From: Marvinbryantia sp964455335
GTDB taxonomy: Bacteria; Bacillota; Clostridia; Lachnospirales; Lachnospiraceae
DNA: 6,290 nucleotides
Reading direction: 5' to 3'
NCBI GenBank assembly: GCA_964455335.1
Contig: CAYVVW010000119.1
Coordinates: forward strand, 1-6,290
How positions within the stretch are numbered: the stretch's first letter is position 1; each line of letters opens with the position of its first letter. A model generated the notes under the pieces. That model did not search any database and was not told the DNA's origin. It worked only from the letters and a program-made list of their open reading frames with translations. The position numbers were made by a program, and so were the translations under genes. Positions 1 to 5,137 of the stretch are shown here, one piece after another.

Positions 1-597
1 GAAAAGGCAAACAAGGTGCGCCAGAAACCGCTGCGCGTCATCTTAAACGGCCTCGGCAAGGACGCGGCGCAGATCATTTCCCGCATCAACGGGTTCACGT
101 TTGTGGAAACGGAGTATGACCCCTATACCAACGAGGTCAAGGAAGTCTCCCGCAAGTCTTATTCCACGGGGCTTCGCGCGAAAGTCAACTGCTATGGCGC
201 GAACAGCGTTCCCGAGGGCGTCGCGATCATGTGGAAAGAGGGCGTGGACGTTTCCATCACGGGCAATTCCACCAACCCGACCCGCTTCCAGCACCCGGTG
301 GCGGGAACGTACAAAAAAGAGTGCAATGAAAAGGGCAGGAAGTATTTCTCTGTGGCATCCGGCGGCGGCACGGGGCGCACCCTCCACCCGGACAACATGG
401 CGGCCGGCCCGGCTTCCTATGGCATGACGGACACCCTTGGCCGCATGCACTCTGACGCGCAGTTTGCGGGATCTTCTTCCGTTCCGGCTCACGTGGAAAT
501 GATGGGCCTGATCGGCGCGGGGAACAACCCCATGGTGGGCATGACCGTCGCCGTTGCCGTCTCCGTGGAGGAAGCGGCAAAGGACGGGAAGTTCTAA
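1..597 (+). CDS. GGGtGRT-family protein, 3' part (5' truncated by window)
   Basis: The frame is open from base 1 and ends at TAA 595-597, giving 198 residues. The in-frame GTG at 16 is probably internal, because family members are usually about 330 residues, so roughly the first 130 residues lie upstream of the window. The name-giving motif GGGTGRT is at fragment residues 121-127 and is followed by a conserved-looking Gly/Met-rich stretch (HPDNMAAGPASYGM, then GLIGAGNNPMVGM). No signal peptide or membrane segment is visible in this part. From family knowledge, this is a functionally uncharacterised bacterial and archaeal family (Pfam GGGtGRT). I recall it lying near NifU-like iron-sulfur scaffold genes in Clostridia, but that neighbour would be upstream and cannot be checked here. 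The ribU promoter starts about 40 bases after the stop, so this gene is the end of a separate transcription unit. The family call is strong; the function is unknown. Confidence 0.9.
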   Translation, partial: EKANKVRQKPLRVILNGLGKDAAQIISRINGFTFVETEYDPYTNEVKEVSRKSYSTGLRAKVNCYGANSVPEGVAIMWKEGVDVSITGNSTNPTRFQHPVAGTYKKECNEKGRKYFSVASGGGTGRTLHPDNMAAGPASYGMTDTLGRMHSDAQFAGSSSVPAHVEMMGLIGAGNNPMVGMTVAVAVSVEEAAKDGKF

Positions 598-637
598 GCG
601 GCGCTTTTTTTGGCGGCAGTTTTTTTCCAAAACCATC

Positions 638-666
638 TTGCAAAAGCGTGCCAGATTGGTTATAAT
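638..666 (+). promoter_or_regulatory. Promoter for the riboswitch-ribU transcript
   Basis: A -35 box TTGCAA (638-643; 4 of 6 to consensus) is separated by exactly 17 bases from a perfect -10 box TATAAT (661-666). Transcription would start near 672-675, about ten bases before the first stem of the FMN riboswitch, which is the expected geometry. The box follows two T-runs (605-611 and 620-626) downstream of the previous gene. Confidence 0.85.
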
Positions 667-683
667 GGCAGGGATTTGAGAAT

Positions 684-796
684 TCTTCTTCGGGGCAGGG
701 TGCGATTCCCTACCGGCGGTATAGTCCGCGACCCGCTTTTGCGGCTGAATTGGTGCGATTCCAATACCGACAGTATAGTCTGGATGAGAGAAGATG
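684..796 (+). ncRNA. FMN riboswitch (RFN element) aptamer
   Basis: The conserved RFN core is present almost letter for letter. TCTTC-GGGGCAGGG is at 687-700, followed by TACCGGCGGTATAGTCC (711-727), CCGACAGTATAGTCTGGATG (767-786) and the closing GAGAAGA (788-794). The P1 helix pairs 687-691 with 790-794. Internal stems include GGG/CCC (698-700 with 708-710), a variable arm CCGC-TTTT-GCGG (733-744) and TTGG/CCAA (750-753 with 761-764). The family binds flavin mononucleotide and lowers expression of riboflavin synthesis or uptake genes when FMN is plentiful. Its position upstream of a RibU gene and immediately before a terminator hairpin fits transcriptional (OFF) control. Confidence 0.96.
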
Positions 797-814
797 CGTT
801 TGCCATGCCAGATG

Positions 815-855
815 ATCCCCCGGGCGGTCTCGTTCGGGGGATTTTGCCGCTTTTT
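815..855 (+). terminator. Riboswitch expression platform: intrinsic terminator
   Basis: ATCCCCCG (815-822) pairs perfectly with CGGGGGAT (835-842) around a 12-base loop. The stem is followed by a U-rich tract, TTTT (842-845) and TTTTT (851-855), interrupted by GCCGC. It begins 19 bases after the riboswitch P1 helix closes, the usual place for an FMN-controlled terminator. A possible antiterminator is CGGGG 691-695, part of the aptamer 5' side, pairing with CCCCG 818-822. This would be exclusive with both P1 closure and the terminator; that alternative is inference. Confidence 0.8.
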
Positions 856-919
856 GGCATTGCCGAGTTCCTCTGGAAGATTTCTTTTTTCACAATCTGC
901 CCATGCCTTGGTGCGGATG

Positions 920-1107
920 CCCCATCAGTGGGGGTTTTGCGTGCCAAAGGGCACCCGCCCCGTGGATGGGGGTTTTGCGTGCCAAAGGGCGCCTGCCCCA
1001 TGGATGGGGGTTCCGTGCCAAAAGGCACCTGCCCCATGGATGGGGGTTCCGCGCCAAAAGGCACTTGCCCCATGGATGGGGACTTTGCGTGCCAAAGGGC
1101 GCCTGCC
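920..1107 (+). repeat. Tandem array of five alternating double-hairpin units (36-38 bases each)
   Basis: The TGGGG anchor recurs at 929, 967, 1005, 1041 and 1077, so the spacings are 38, 38, 36 and 36. Each unit holds two short palindromes. Stem A is CCCCA-TGGA-TGGGG (tetraloop TCAG in the first copy). Stem B is GTGCC-AAAR-GGCAC. Copies of A start at 920, 958, 996, 1032 and 1068; copies of B start at 941, 979, 1015, 1051 and 1089. A degenerate remnant lies at 1103-1120. Most base changes between copies leave the stems pairable: G-U wobbles in A2, B2 and B5, with one C-A mismatch in B4. The array is in the ribU leader, after the riboswitch terminator. The 38-base spacing shifts the reading frame, so it is not a coding repeat. 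Its function is unknown; BIME/REP-like DNA or an mRNA leader element are both possible. Confidence 0.9.
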
Positions 1108-1134
1108 GATGGTGGTTTCTTGGCAGGGCTTTTA
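1102..1134 (+). promoter_or_regulatory. Hairpin with short T-run just before the ribU ribosome binding site
   Basis: CCTGCC (1102-1107) pairs with GGCAGG (1122-1127) around a 14-base loop, followed by GC and TTTT (1130-1133). It looks like a weak terminator or leader hairpin lying 15-20 bases upstream of the ribU Shine-Dalgarno. The stem is only 6 bp and the T-run is short, so it may simply be the degraded end of the repeat array. Confidence 0.3.
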
Positions 1135-1162
1135 ACAGAAAAAGGAAAAAGGAGAAAGAAAC

Positions 1163-1813
1163 ATGAGTCAACAAACAATGCCAAATGCGGGCAATGCCCC
1201 GCGGGCAAAGAGGAAGCAAGGGATCAACGCGCGCACCATGGCCGTGACTGCCATGCTCGGCGCGGTCGCCATGGTGCTGATGCTTTTTGAGATTCCCCTG
1301 TGGTTTGCGCCCGCCTTTTACAAGATTGACCTAAGCGAGGTGCCCGTGCTGATCGGGTCTTTCGCATTAGGGCCTGCTTATGGCGCTGTCATCGAGCTGG
1401 TCAAGATTCTCTTGAAGCTCGCCGTCAAGGGGACCACGAGCGCGTTCGTGGGGGATTTTGCCAATTTTTTCGTCGGGTGTATGCTTGTTGTGCCGGCCGG
1501 ACTTATCTACAAACAAAAAAAGACGCGGAAAAACGCCATGATTGGCATGGCCGTCGGCACGCTGCTGATGACCGTCGTCGGCTGCCTGGTCAACGCCTAT
1601 GTGCTGCTCCCGCTTTACGCCAAAATGTTTGGAAGTTCCGTCGCGGATCTGGTCGCCATGGGAACGGCTGTCAACCCCGCCATCAAGAGCGTGTGGACTT
1701 TCATTCTGCTTGCGGTGGCGCCGTTTAACTTGCTCAAGGGCATCGTGGTATCGGTCATCACGCTGCTGTTGTACAAATACGTCAGCCCAATCTTAAAGGG
1801 CAGGCAGGCATAG
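1163..1813 (+). CDS. ribU: Riboflavin ECF transporter S component RibU
   Basis: A 216-residue integral membrane protein, the riboflavin-binding S subunit of an energy-coupling factor importer. It would work with EcfA, EcfA' and EcfT, which are not in this window. ATG 1163 follows AAGGAGA-type Shine-Dalgarno bases (about 1149-1155) at good spacing. Residues 1-24 are a polar, basic cytoplasmic tail. Hydrophobic segments follow at about 26-48, 60-83, 98-116, 125-150 and 174-205. Family-typical stretches are IDLSEVPVLIGSFALGP (55-71), GTTSAFVGDFANFFVG (90-105), NAYVLLPLY (144-152) and APFNLLKGIVVSVIT (186-200). The upstream FMN riboswitch independently supports riboflavin as substrate. Length is normal, allowing for the N-terminal tail. 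The YcxB-like gene starts 29 bases after the stop with no terminator between. Confidence 0.94.
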   Translation: MSQQTMPNAGNAPRAKRKQGINARTMAVTAMLGAVAMVLMLFEIPLWFAPAFYKIDLSEVPVLIGSFALGPAYGAVIELVKILLKLAVKGTTSAFVGDFANFFVGCMLVVPAGLIYKQKKTRKNAMIGMAVGTLLMTVVGCLVNAYVLLPLYAKMFGSSVADLVAMGTAVNPAIKSVWTFILLAVAPFNLLKGIVVSVITLLLYKYVSPILKGRQA

Positions 1814-1842
1814 AAACAGGCATAGAAAGGGTTTTTCAAAGG

Positions 1843-2343
1843 ATGCGTACAGAGTTTTCCGTGCAGATGACGCAAAAAAGAATGTTTCGGTTCCTTATGT
1901 ACCACACTTACCACAGCCCGTCGGGGTGGTTTGGCGTGGCCTTAGGGATCGCCCTTTTGGGGCTGTCCGCCTGGACATTCGCAAAGGGAGAGGCGGCGGA
2001 CACTTCCGGAATGCTGTACCTTTTCTTTGGATGTTACTTTTTGCTGTTCCAACCGGTGCTGTTGTACCTGCGCGCGGCAAAGCAGGTGCGGCTCAACCCG
2101 GTGTTCAAAGATCCCATCACATACGTGGTGGACGACGCGGGCATTTCCAGCAGGCAAAAGGAACAGGAGGCGCGCATCGGGTGGGAACAAGTCGTGAAGG
2201 CGGTCGGCACCCGACGGGATTTCTATTTGTATGTCGGCAAGGCCAGCTGCTGCATTTTTCCGAAGGAGTGCATGGGAGACGGCGCGGGCGCGGTGGAGGC
2301 GCTTGCGCGCAAACACTTGGACGCAAAACGGGTGAGATTATGA
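1843..2343 (+). CDS. YcxB-like family membrane protein
   Basis: A 166-residue protein with two predicted membrane helices (about 28-47 and 57-77), followed by a soluble C-terminal domain of the YcxB-like type. That domain shows the usual order: a beta strand and turn (ITYVVDDAGIS, 92-102), a conserved Trp (RIGWEQVVKAV, 111-121) and FYLYVGKASCCIFPKECM (127-144). The N-terminus MRTEFSVQMTQKRMFRFLMY matches how this family typically begins, which favours ATG 1843. GAAAGGG (1825-1831) is then an acceptable ribosome binding site 11 bases upstream; ATG 1867 and 1882 lack better sites. The family's function is not known. Its stop codon overlaps the tsaE start (ATGA, 2340-2343), so the two are probably translationally coupled. 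The family call is fairly secure from the layout and motifs; no role can be assigned. Confidence 0.82.
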   Translation: MRTEFSVQMTQKRMFRFLMYHTYHSPSGWFGVALGIALLGLSAWTFAKGEAADTSGMLYLFFGCYFLLFQPVLLYLRAAKQVRLNPVFKDPITYVVDDAGISSRQKEQEARIGWEQVVKAVGTRRDFYLYVGKASCCIFPKECMGDGAGAVEALARKHLDAKRVRL

Positions 2344-2774
2344 CGGTGCAGACATGGGGCGAGGCGGAGACCTGGCAGGCCGCAAAGGCGATGGGCGCGC
2401 GCGCCAGGCCAGGCCAGGTATATGCCCTCGTGGGCGACTTGGGCGTTGGGAAAACGGTTTTTGCCAAGGGATTTGCGGAGGGGCTTGGCATATTGGATCC
2501 GGTCAGCAGCCCGACATTTACGATTGCGCAAGTGTATGAGGGCGGCCGCCTGCCCTTTTACCACTTTGACGTTTACCGCATCCAAGACCCGGAGGAACTG
2601 GACGAGATCGGCTTTGGGGAATGCCTGAGCCAAGATGGCGTGTGCCTTGTGGAGTGGGCGGATCTGGTCGCGGATGCCTTGCCGCCGGAGACCATTTGGG
2701 TTTCGATCGAAAAAGACCTGGAAAAAGGGTTTGATTACAGAAGGCTGCAAGTGCGCACGATGGGGGATGCATGA
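2340..2774 (+). CDS. tsaE: tRNA threonylcarbamoyladenosine biosynthesis ATPase TsaE
   Basis: A 144-residue P-loop ATPase that binds the TsaB-TsaD dimer and drives cycles of t6A37 synthesis on ANN-decoding tRNAs in the cytoplasm. Walker A is GDLGVGKT at 32-39. SPTFT (57-61) is the switch I-like motif, HFDVYR is at 75-80, and EWAD (105-108) is the Walker B-like region (EWP/EWA in the family). The length is typical. The frame is open far upstream (to about 1926), but homology begins at MTVQTWGEAE. ATG 2340 overlaps the stop of the preceding gene by four bases (ATGA), with a weak GGTGAG at 2331-2336, so translational coupling is likely. It is followed by tsaB, its functional partner. Confidence 0.95.
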   Translation: MTVQTWGEAETWQAAKAMGARARPGQVYALVGDLGVGKTVFAKGFAEGLGILDPVSSPTFTIAQVYEGGRLPFYHFDVYRIQDPEELDEIGFGECLSQDGVCLVEWADLVADALPPETIWVSIEKDLEKGFDYRRLQVRTMGDA

Positions 2775-2799
2775 AATCCTGCACAAGTGGAGACGTAAG

Positions 2800-3495
2800 A
2801 TGAAATTGCTGGGATTGGATAGCTCCGGCCTTGTGGCGTCGGTGGCCGTCGTGGAGGACGGGACGCTGCTTGCGGAATATACGGTCAATTACAAAAAGAC
2901 CCATTCGCAGACCTTGCTGCCCATGCTGGACGCGGTGGTGCGGATGATCGAGCTGGATTTGCAAGAGGTGGACGCCATCGCGGTGGCGGCTGGCCCTGGA
3001 TCCTTTACGGGGCTGCGCATCGGGTCCGCCACGGCAAAGGGATTGGGGTTCGCATTGGGAAAACCGCTCATTGGCGTGCCGACGCTCGACGCGCTGGCGT
3101 ACAATTTGTGGGGGAGCGACCGCCTGGTCTGCCCCATGATGGACGCGCGGCGCGGGCAGGTTTATACCGGCATTTACCGGTTTTCGCAAGCGGTCATGCA
3201 TCGGCTGGAGGGGCAGATGGCCATCGCGGCGGAGACGCTGGTGGAAAAGATCAACGCCTATCGCGCGCCTGTCCTTTTTTTGGGGGATGGGGTGCCTGTG
3301 TGCCGCGCGCTGCTCGAGGAGCGTCTGACGGTTGCGCACGCATACGCGCCGGCGCATTTGAACCGCCAAAGGGCGGGCGCCGTGGCGGCATTGGGCCAGA
3401 TTTACTGGGAGCGCGGGGAATGTGAGACGGCGGCGGATCACAAGCCGATCTATCTGCGCCTGCCGCAGGCGGAGCGGGAGCGCTTGCTATCGTAA
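2800..3495 (+). CDS. tsaB: tRNA threonylcarbamoyladenosine biosynthesis protein TsaB
   Basis: A 231-residue ASKHA-fold protein, the non-catalytic partner that dimerises with TsaD and recruits TsaE. The N-terminus MKLLGLDSSG is the standard TsaB opening. THSQTLLPM is at 34-42, the diagnostic AAGPGSFTGLRIG at 63-75, MMDARRGQVY at 113-122 and the C-terminal PIYLRLPQAE at 216-225. ATG 2800 is chosen because GGAGA (2789-2793) sits six bases before it and homology begins there. An in-frame ATG at 2767 would add 11 residues and overlap the end of tsaE by eight bases, but lacks family support. The stop codon TAA (3493-3495) lies inside the left stem of the palindromic element that fills the gap to rimI. 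Confidence 0.95.
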   Translation: MKLLGLDSSGLVASVAVVEDGTLLAEYTVNYKKTHSQTLLPMLDAVVRMIELDLQEVDAIAVAAGPGSFTGLRIGSATAKGLGFALGKPLIGVPTLDALAYNLWGSDRLVCPMMDARRGQVYTGIYRFSQAVMHRLEGQMAIAAETLVEKINAYRAPVLFLGDGVPVCRALLEERLTVAHAYAPAHLNRQRAGAVAALGQIYWERGECETAADHKPIYLRLPQAERERLLS

Positions 3496-3629
3496 ACGAC
3501 AAAAGTATTTGCCGTTTGCGACAGCCCCTCCGGGGGATGCGCACGAATTTGCCATGGAATCATGCTGCTTACGCAGCGCAAATTCGGCGCAGCAAACGAC
3601 AATGCGAAAATCGTTTTGTCGTTTGCTGC
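3491..3629. repeat. Palindrome-rich intergenic element (MITE- or REP-like) between tsaB and rimI
   Basis: About 139 bases made almost entirely of nested inverted repeats. The left hairpin pairs 3491-3503 with 3508-3520 (loop AGTA, one A-C mismatch, one wobble). CCCC-TCC-GGGG lies at 3525-3535. A long stem, 3539-3552 with 3578-3590 (CGAATTTGC/GCAAATTCG core, one bulged A), encloses a perfect GCTGC-TTAC-GCAGC hairpin (3564-3577). The right hairpin has perfect 14-base arms, 3589-3602 and 3616-3629. The outermost 11 bases, AAACGACAAAA (3494-3504) and TTTTGTCGTTT (3614-3624), are perfect inverted repeats of each other. There is no ORF and no obvious target-site duplication. No T-run follows the right hairpin on the + strand, so it is not a standard terminator. 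The origin as a mobile or repeated element is inference. Confidence 0.75.
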
Positions 3630-3651
3630 AAAAGAGAAAGGGGAGGCGCGC

Positions 3652-4092
3652 ATGGGGCAGCTGGAGATTCGGCGGATGCAGATGGGGGATCTCGGCGACG
3701 TGGCCGCCATGGAGCGCGAGATGTTTTCCAGGCCGTGGTCGCGGGAGGGGTTCGCAGCCTCCTTAAACGCGAAGAATACCATCTTTCTGACGGCGCGCCT
3801 CTTGGGCGAGGCCGTGGGATATTGCGGGATGATTTTTTGCATGGGCGAGGCGGAAATCACCAATGTCGCGGTTCGGGAGACAGCCAGGAGGCAAGGGGTG
3901 GCGTCCGCCATGCTGCGGGAACTGGTGCGGCTTGGCGCAGAGCGCGGCGTGCAAACCTTTTTCCTGGAAGTGCGAAAAAGCAATGCGCCCGCCATCGCCC
4001 TCTATGAAAAACAGGGATTTGCGCCGTGCGGGATCAGAAAAAATTTTTACGAGCAGCCGCGGGAGGACGCCTGTGTCATGAAGCTGTCGTAG
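3652..4092 (+). CDS. rimI: Ribosomal-protein-alanine-type N-acetyltransferase RimI
   Basis: A 146-residue GNAT-fold acetyltransferase. Named for N-terminal acetylation of ribosomal protein S18, bacterial RimI proteins may accept other N-termini. Visible motifs are the substrate-side FSRPWSREGF (25-34), the acetyl-CoA loop RRQGVAS (79-85) after the ITNVAV strand (69-74), and LEVRKSNAPAIALYEKQGF (105-123), which carries the expected catalytic-region Glu106 and Tyr118. RKNFYEQPREDACVMKL (129-145) is the usual RimI C-terminus. ATG 3652 follows AAAGGGGAGG (3637-3646) at five bases. The frame is open further upstream through the palindromic element, but that part has no homology or ribosome binding site. 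It lies between tsaB and tsaD, a common place for rimI in Bacillota. Confidence 0.93.
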   Translation: MGQLEIRRMQMGDLGDVAAMEREMFSRPWSREGFAASLNAKNTIFLTARLLGEAVGYCGMIFCMGEAEITNVAVRETARRQGVASAMLRELVRLGAERGVQTFFLEVRKSNAPAIALYEKQGFAPCGIRKNFYEQPREDACVMKLS

Positions 4093-4170
4093 GCGGCAAA
4101 GGTGTTTGATGATGTCACGGCAAAAAGATGCACACGCAGTGGCCAATATAAAAGGAGATACGAAAAATCG

Positions 4171-5100
4171 ATGCTGGATGTATGTTTGCTCGGCTGCGGC
4201 GGGATGATGCCGCTGCCATACCGATGGCTGACATCCCTGATGCTGCGTTACAATGGGAGCAGCATCTTGATTGACTGTGGGGAGGGCACCCAGATTGCCA
4301 TCAAGGAAAAAGGCTGGAGCTTTAAGCCGATCGACGTGGTCTGTTTTACGCATTATCATGGGGATCACATCAGCGGGCTGCCTGGTCTTTTGCTGACGAT
4401 GGGCAACGCGGACCGCACAGAGCCGCTCACATTGATTGGGCCAAAGGGGCTGGAGCGCGTGGTGAACGCGCTTCGCGTGATTGCGCCGGAATTGCCATTC
4501 CCATTGCGCTTTCATGAGCTGCAGGAACCAAAGGAAACCATTTGTGCCTGTGGCGTGCGGATTCTTGCCGCCCGCGTCAATCACAATGTGACCTGTTACG
4601 CCTATTCCGTCGAGATCGACCGGGCAGGGAGGTTTGACGTGGCGCGCGCGCGGGAGCAGGGAGTGCCGATGCCATTTTGGAGCCGCCTGCAAAAAGGGGA
4701 GACCATCGTGCAGGACGGGCGCGTCTTTACGCCTGAGATGGTGCTTGGGAAACCGCGCAAGGGCATTAAATTGGCGTATTGCACGGACACGCGCCCGACG
4801 GCCTCCATTGTGGAGCTGGCGCGGGGGGCGGATCTGTTTATTTGCGAGGGGATGTACGGCGAGGAGGACAAGGACCAAAAGGCAGTCGCGTACAAGCACA
4901 TGACTTTCCGGGAAGCCGCAAGGCTGGCCAAGGAGGCGCAGGTGCGGGAATTGTGGCTGACCCATTACAGCCCATCCCTGACAAGGCCGGAACCCTACAT
5001 GCAGGAAGTTCGCGAGATTTTCCCAAATGCCTACCCTGGAAAGGACGGGAAATCGACGGAGCTTGCGTTCGAGGACGAGGATGCGGCAAAGGATGCGTGA
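4171..5100 (+). CDS. Ribonuclease Z-like metallo-beta-lactamase-fold hydrolase
   Basis: A 309-residue cytoplasmic protein of the RNase Z (tRNA 3' endonuclease) type. The metal-binding set is complete: HYHGDH at 61-66, His138 (VNHNV), Asp206 (CTDTRP) and His265 (THYSP). The RNase Z-type His243 (KHMTF) is also there, as are DCGEGTQ (35-41) and QKGETIVQDGR (174-184). It differs from classical RNase Z at the N-terminus (GCGGMMPLPYRWLTS, 8-22) and in the arm before QKGET, where the usual Gly-Pro motif is replaced by PMPFW (166-170). It fits a clostridial subgroup usually annotated as ribonuclease Z, so tRNA 3' processing is likely but not certain. ATG 4171 is chosen by homology, with AAAGGAGA (4151-4158) 12 bases upstream. 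An in-frame ATG at 4102 would add 23 unrelated residues. Confidence 0.87.
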   Translation: MLDVCLLGCGGMMPLPYRWLTSLMLRYNGSSILIDCGEGTQIAIKEKGWSFKPIDVVCFTHYHGDHISGLPGLLLTMGNADRTEPLTLIGPKGLERVVNALRVIAPELPFPLRFHELQEPKETICACGVRILAARVNHNVTCYAYSVEIDRAGRFDVARAREQGVPMPFWSRLQKGETIVQDGRVFTPEMVLGKPRKGIKLAYCTDTRPTASIVELARGADLFICEGMYGEEDKDQKAVAYKHMTFREAARLAKEAQVRELWLTHYSPSLTRPEPYMQEVREIFPNAYPGKDGKSTELAFEDEDAAKDA

Positions 5101-5137
5101 GGTTTTGCCATGTCACAGGAAAGGAGGCTGACCTGCC

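Noticed and set aside
596..626. Intrinsic terminator after the GGGtGRT gene
   Set aside because: There are two T-runs (605-611 and 620-626), but the only stem is AAGC-GGC-GCTT (4 bp). That is too weak to call, although some termination there is possible.
920..1107. CRISPR array
   Set aside because: Units of 36-38 bases are directly adjacent, with no unique spacers between them and no cas genes nearby. It is a plain tandem repeat with internal palindromes.
610..1290. Open frames on both strands through the repeat array, encoding peptides such as repeated PKGTCPMDGG
   Set aside because: They run through the FMN riboswitch and terminator and overlap the start of ribU. They also lack ribosome binding sites, and the 38-base units change the reading frame. 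The long frames come from a GC-rich repeat, not a gene.
1926..2339. N-terminal extension of TsaE to 282 residues
   Set aside because: This part is read out of frame through the YcxB-like gene. TsaE homology and the normal family length begin at 2340.
2767..2799. Earlier tsaB start at ATG 2767
   Set aside because: It would add residues not seen in TsaB and has no ribosome binding site at good spacing beyond the general G-run. ATG 2800 has GGAGA six bases upstream and the standard N-terminus.
2518..3441. 307-residue open frame on the minus strand opposite tsaE/tsaB
   Set aside because: Low-complexity Arg/Pro/His-rich shadow of well-supported genes on the + strand.
3589..3640. Rho-independent terminator at the right hairpin of the palindromic element
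   Set aside because: The stem is strong, but it is followed by AAAAGAGAAAGGGG and no T-run on the + strand. On the minus strand there is no gene for it to terminate.
4106..4152. Promoter before the RNase Z-like gene (TATAAA at 4147)
   Set aside because: No acceptable -35 box lies 16-18 bases upstream. The nearest TTGATG (4106-4111) is 35 bases away.
3763..4965. 400-residue open frame on the minus strand opposite rimI and the RNase Z-like gene
   Set aside because: Antisense shadow in GC-rich coding DNA. The + strand genes carry full family motifs, while this frame has none and no start context.
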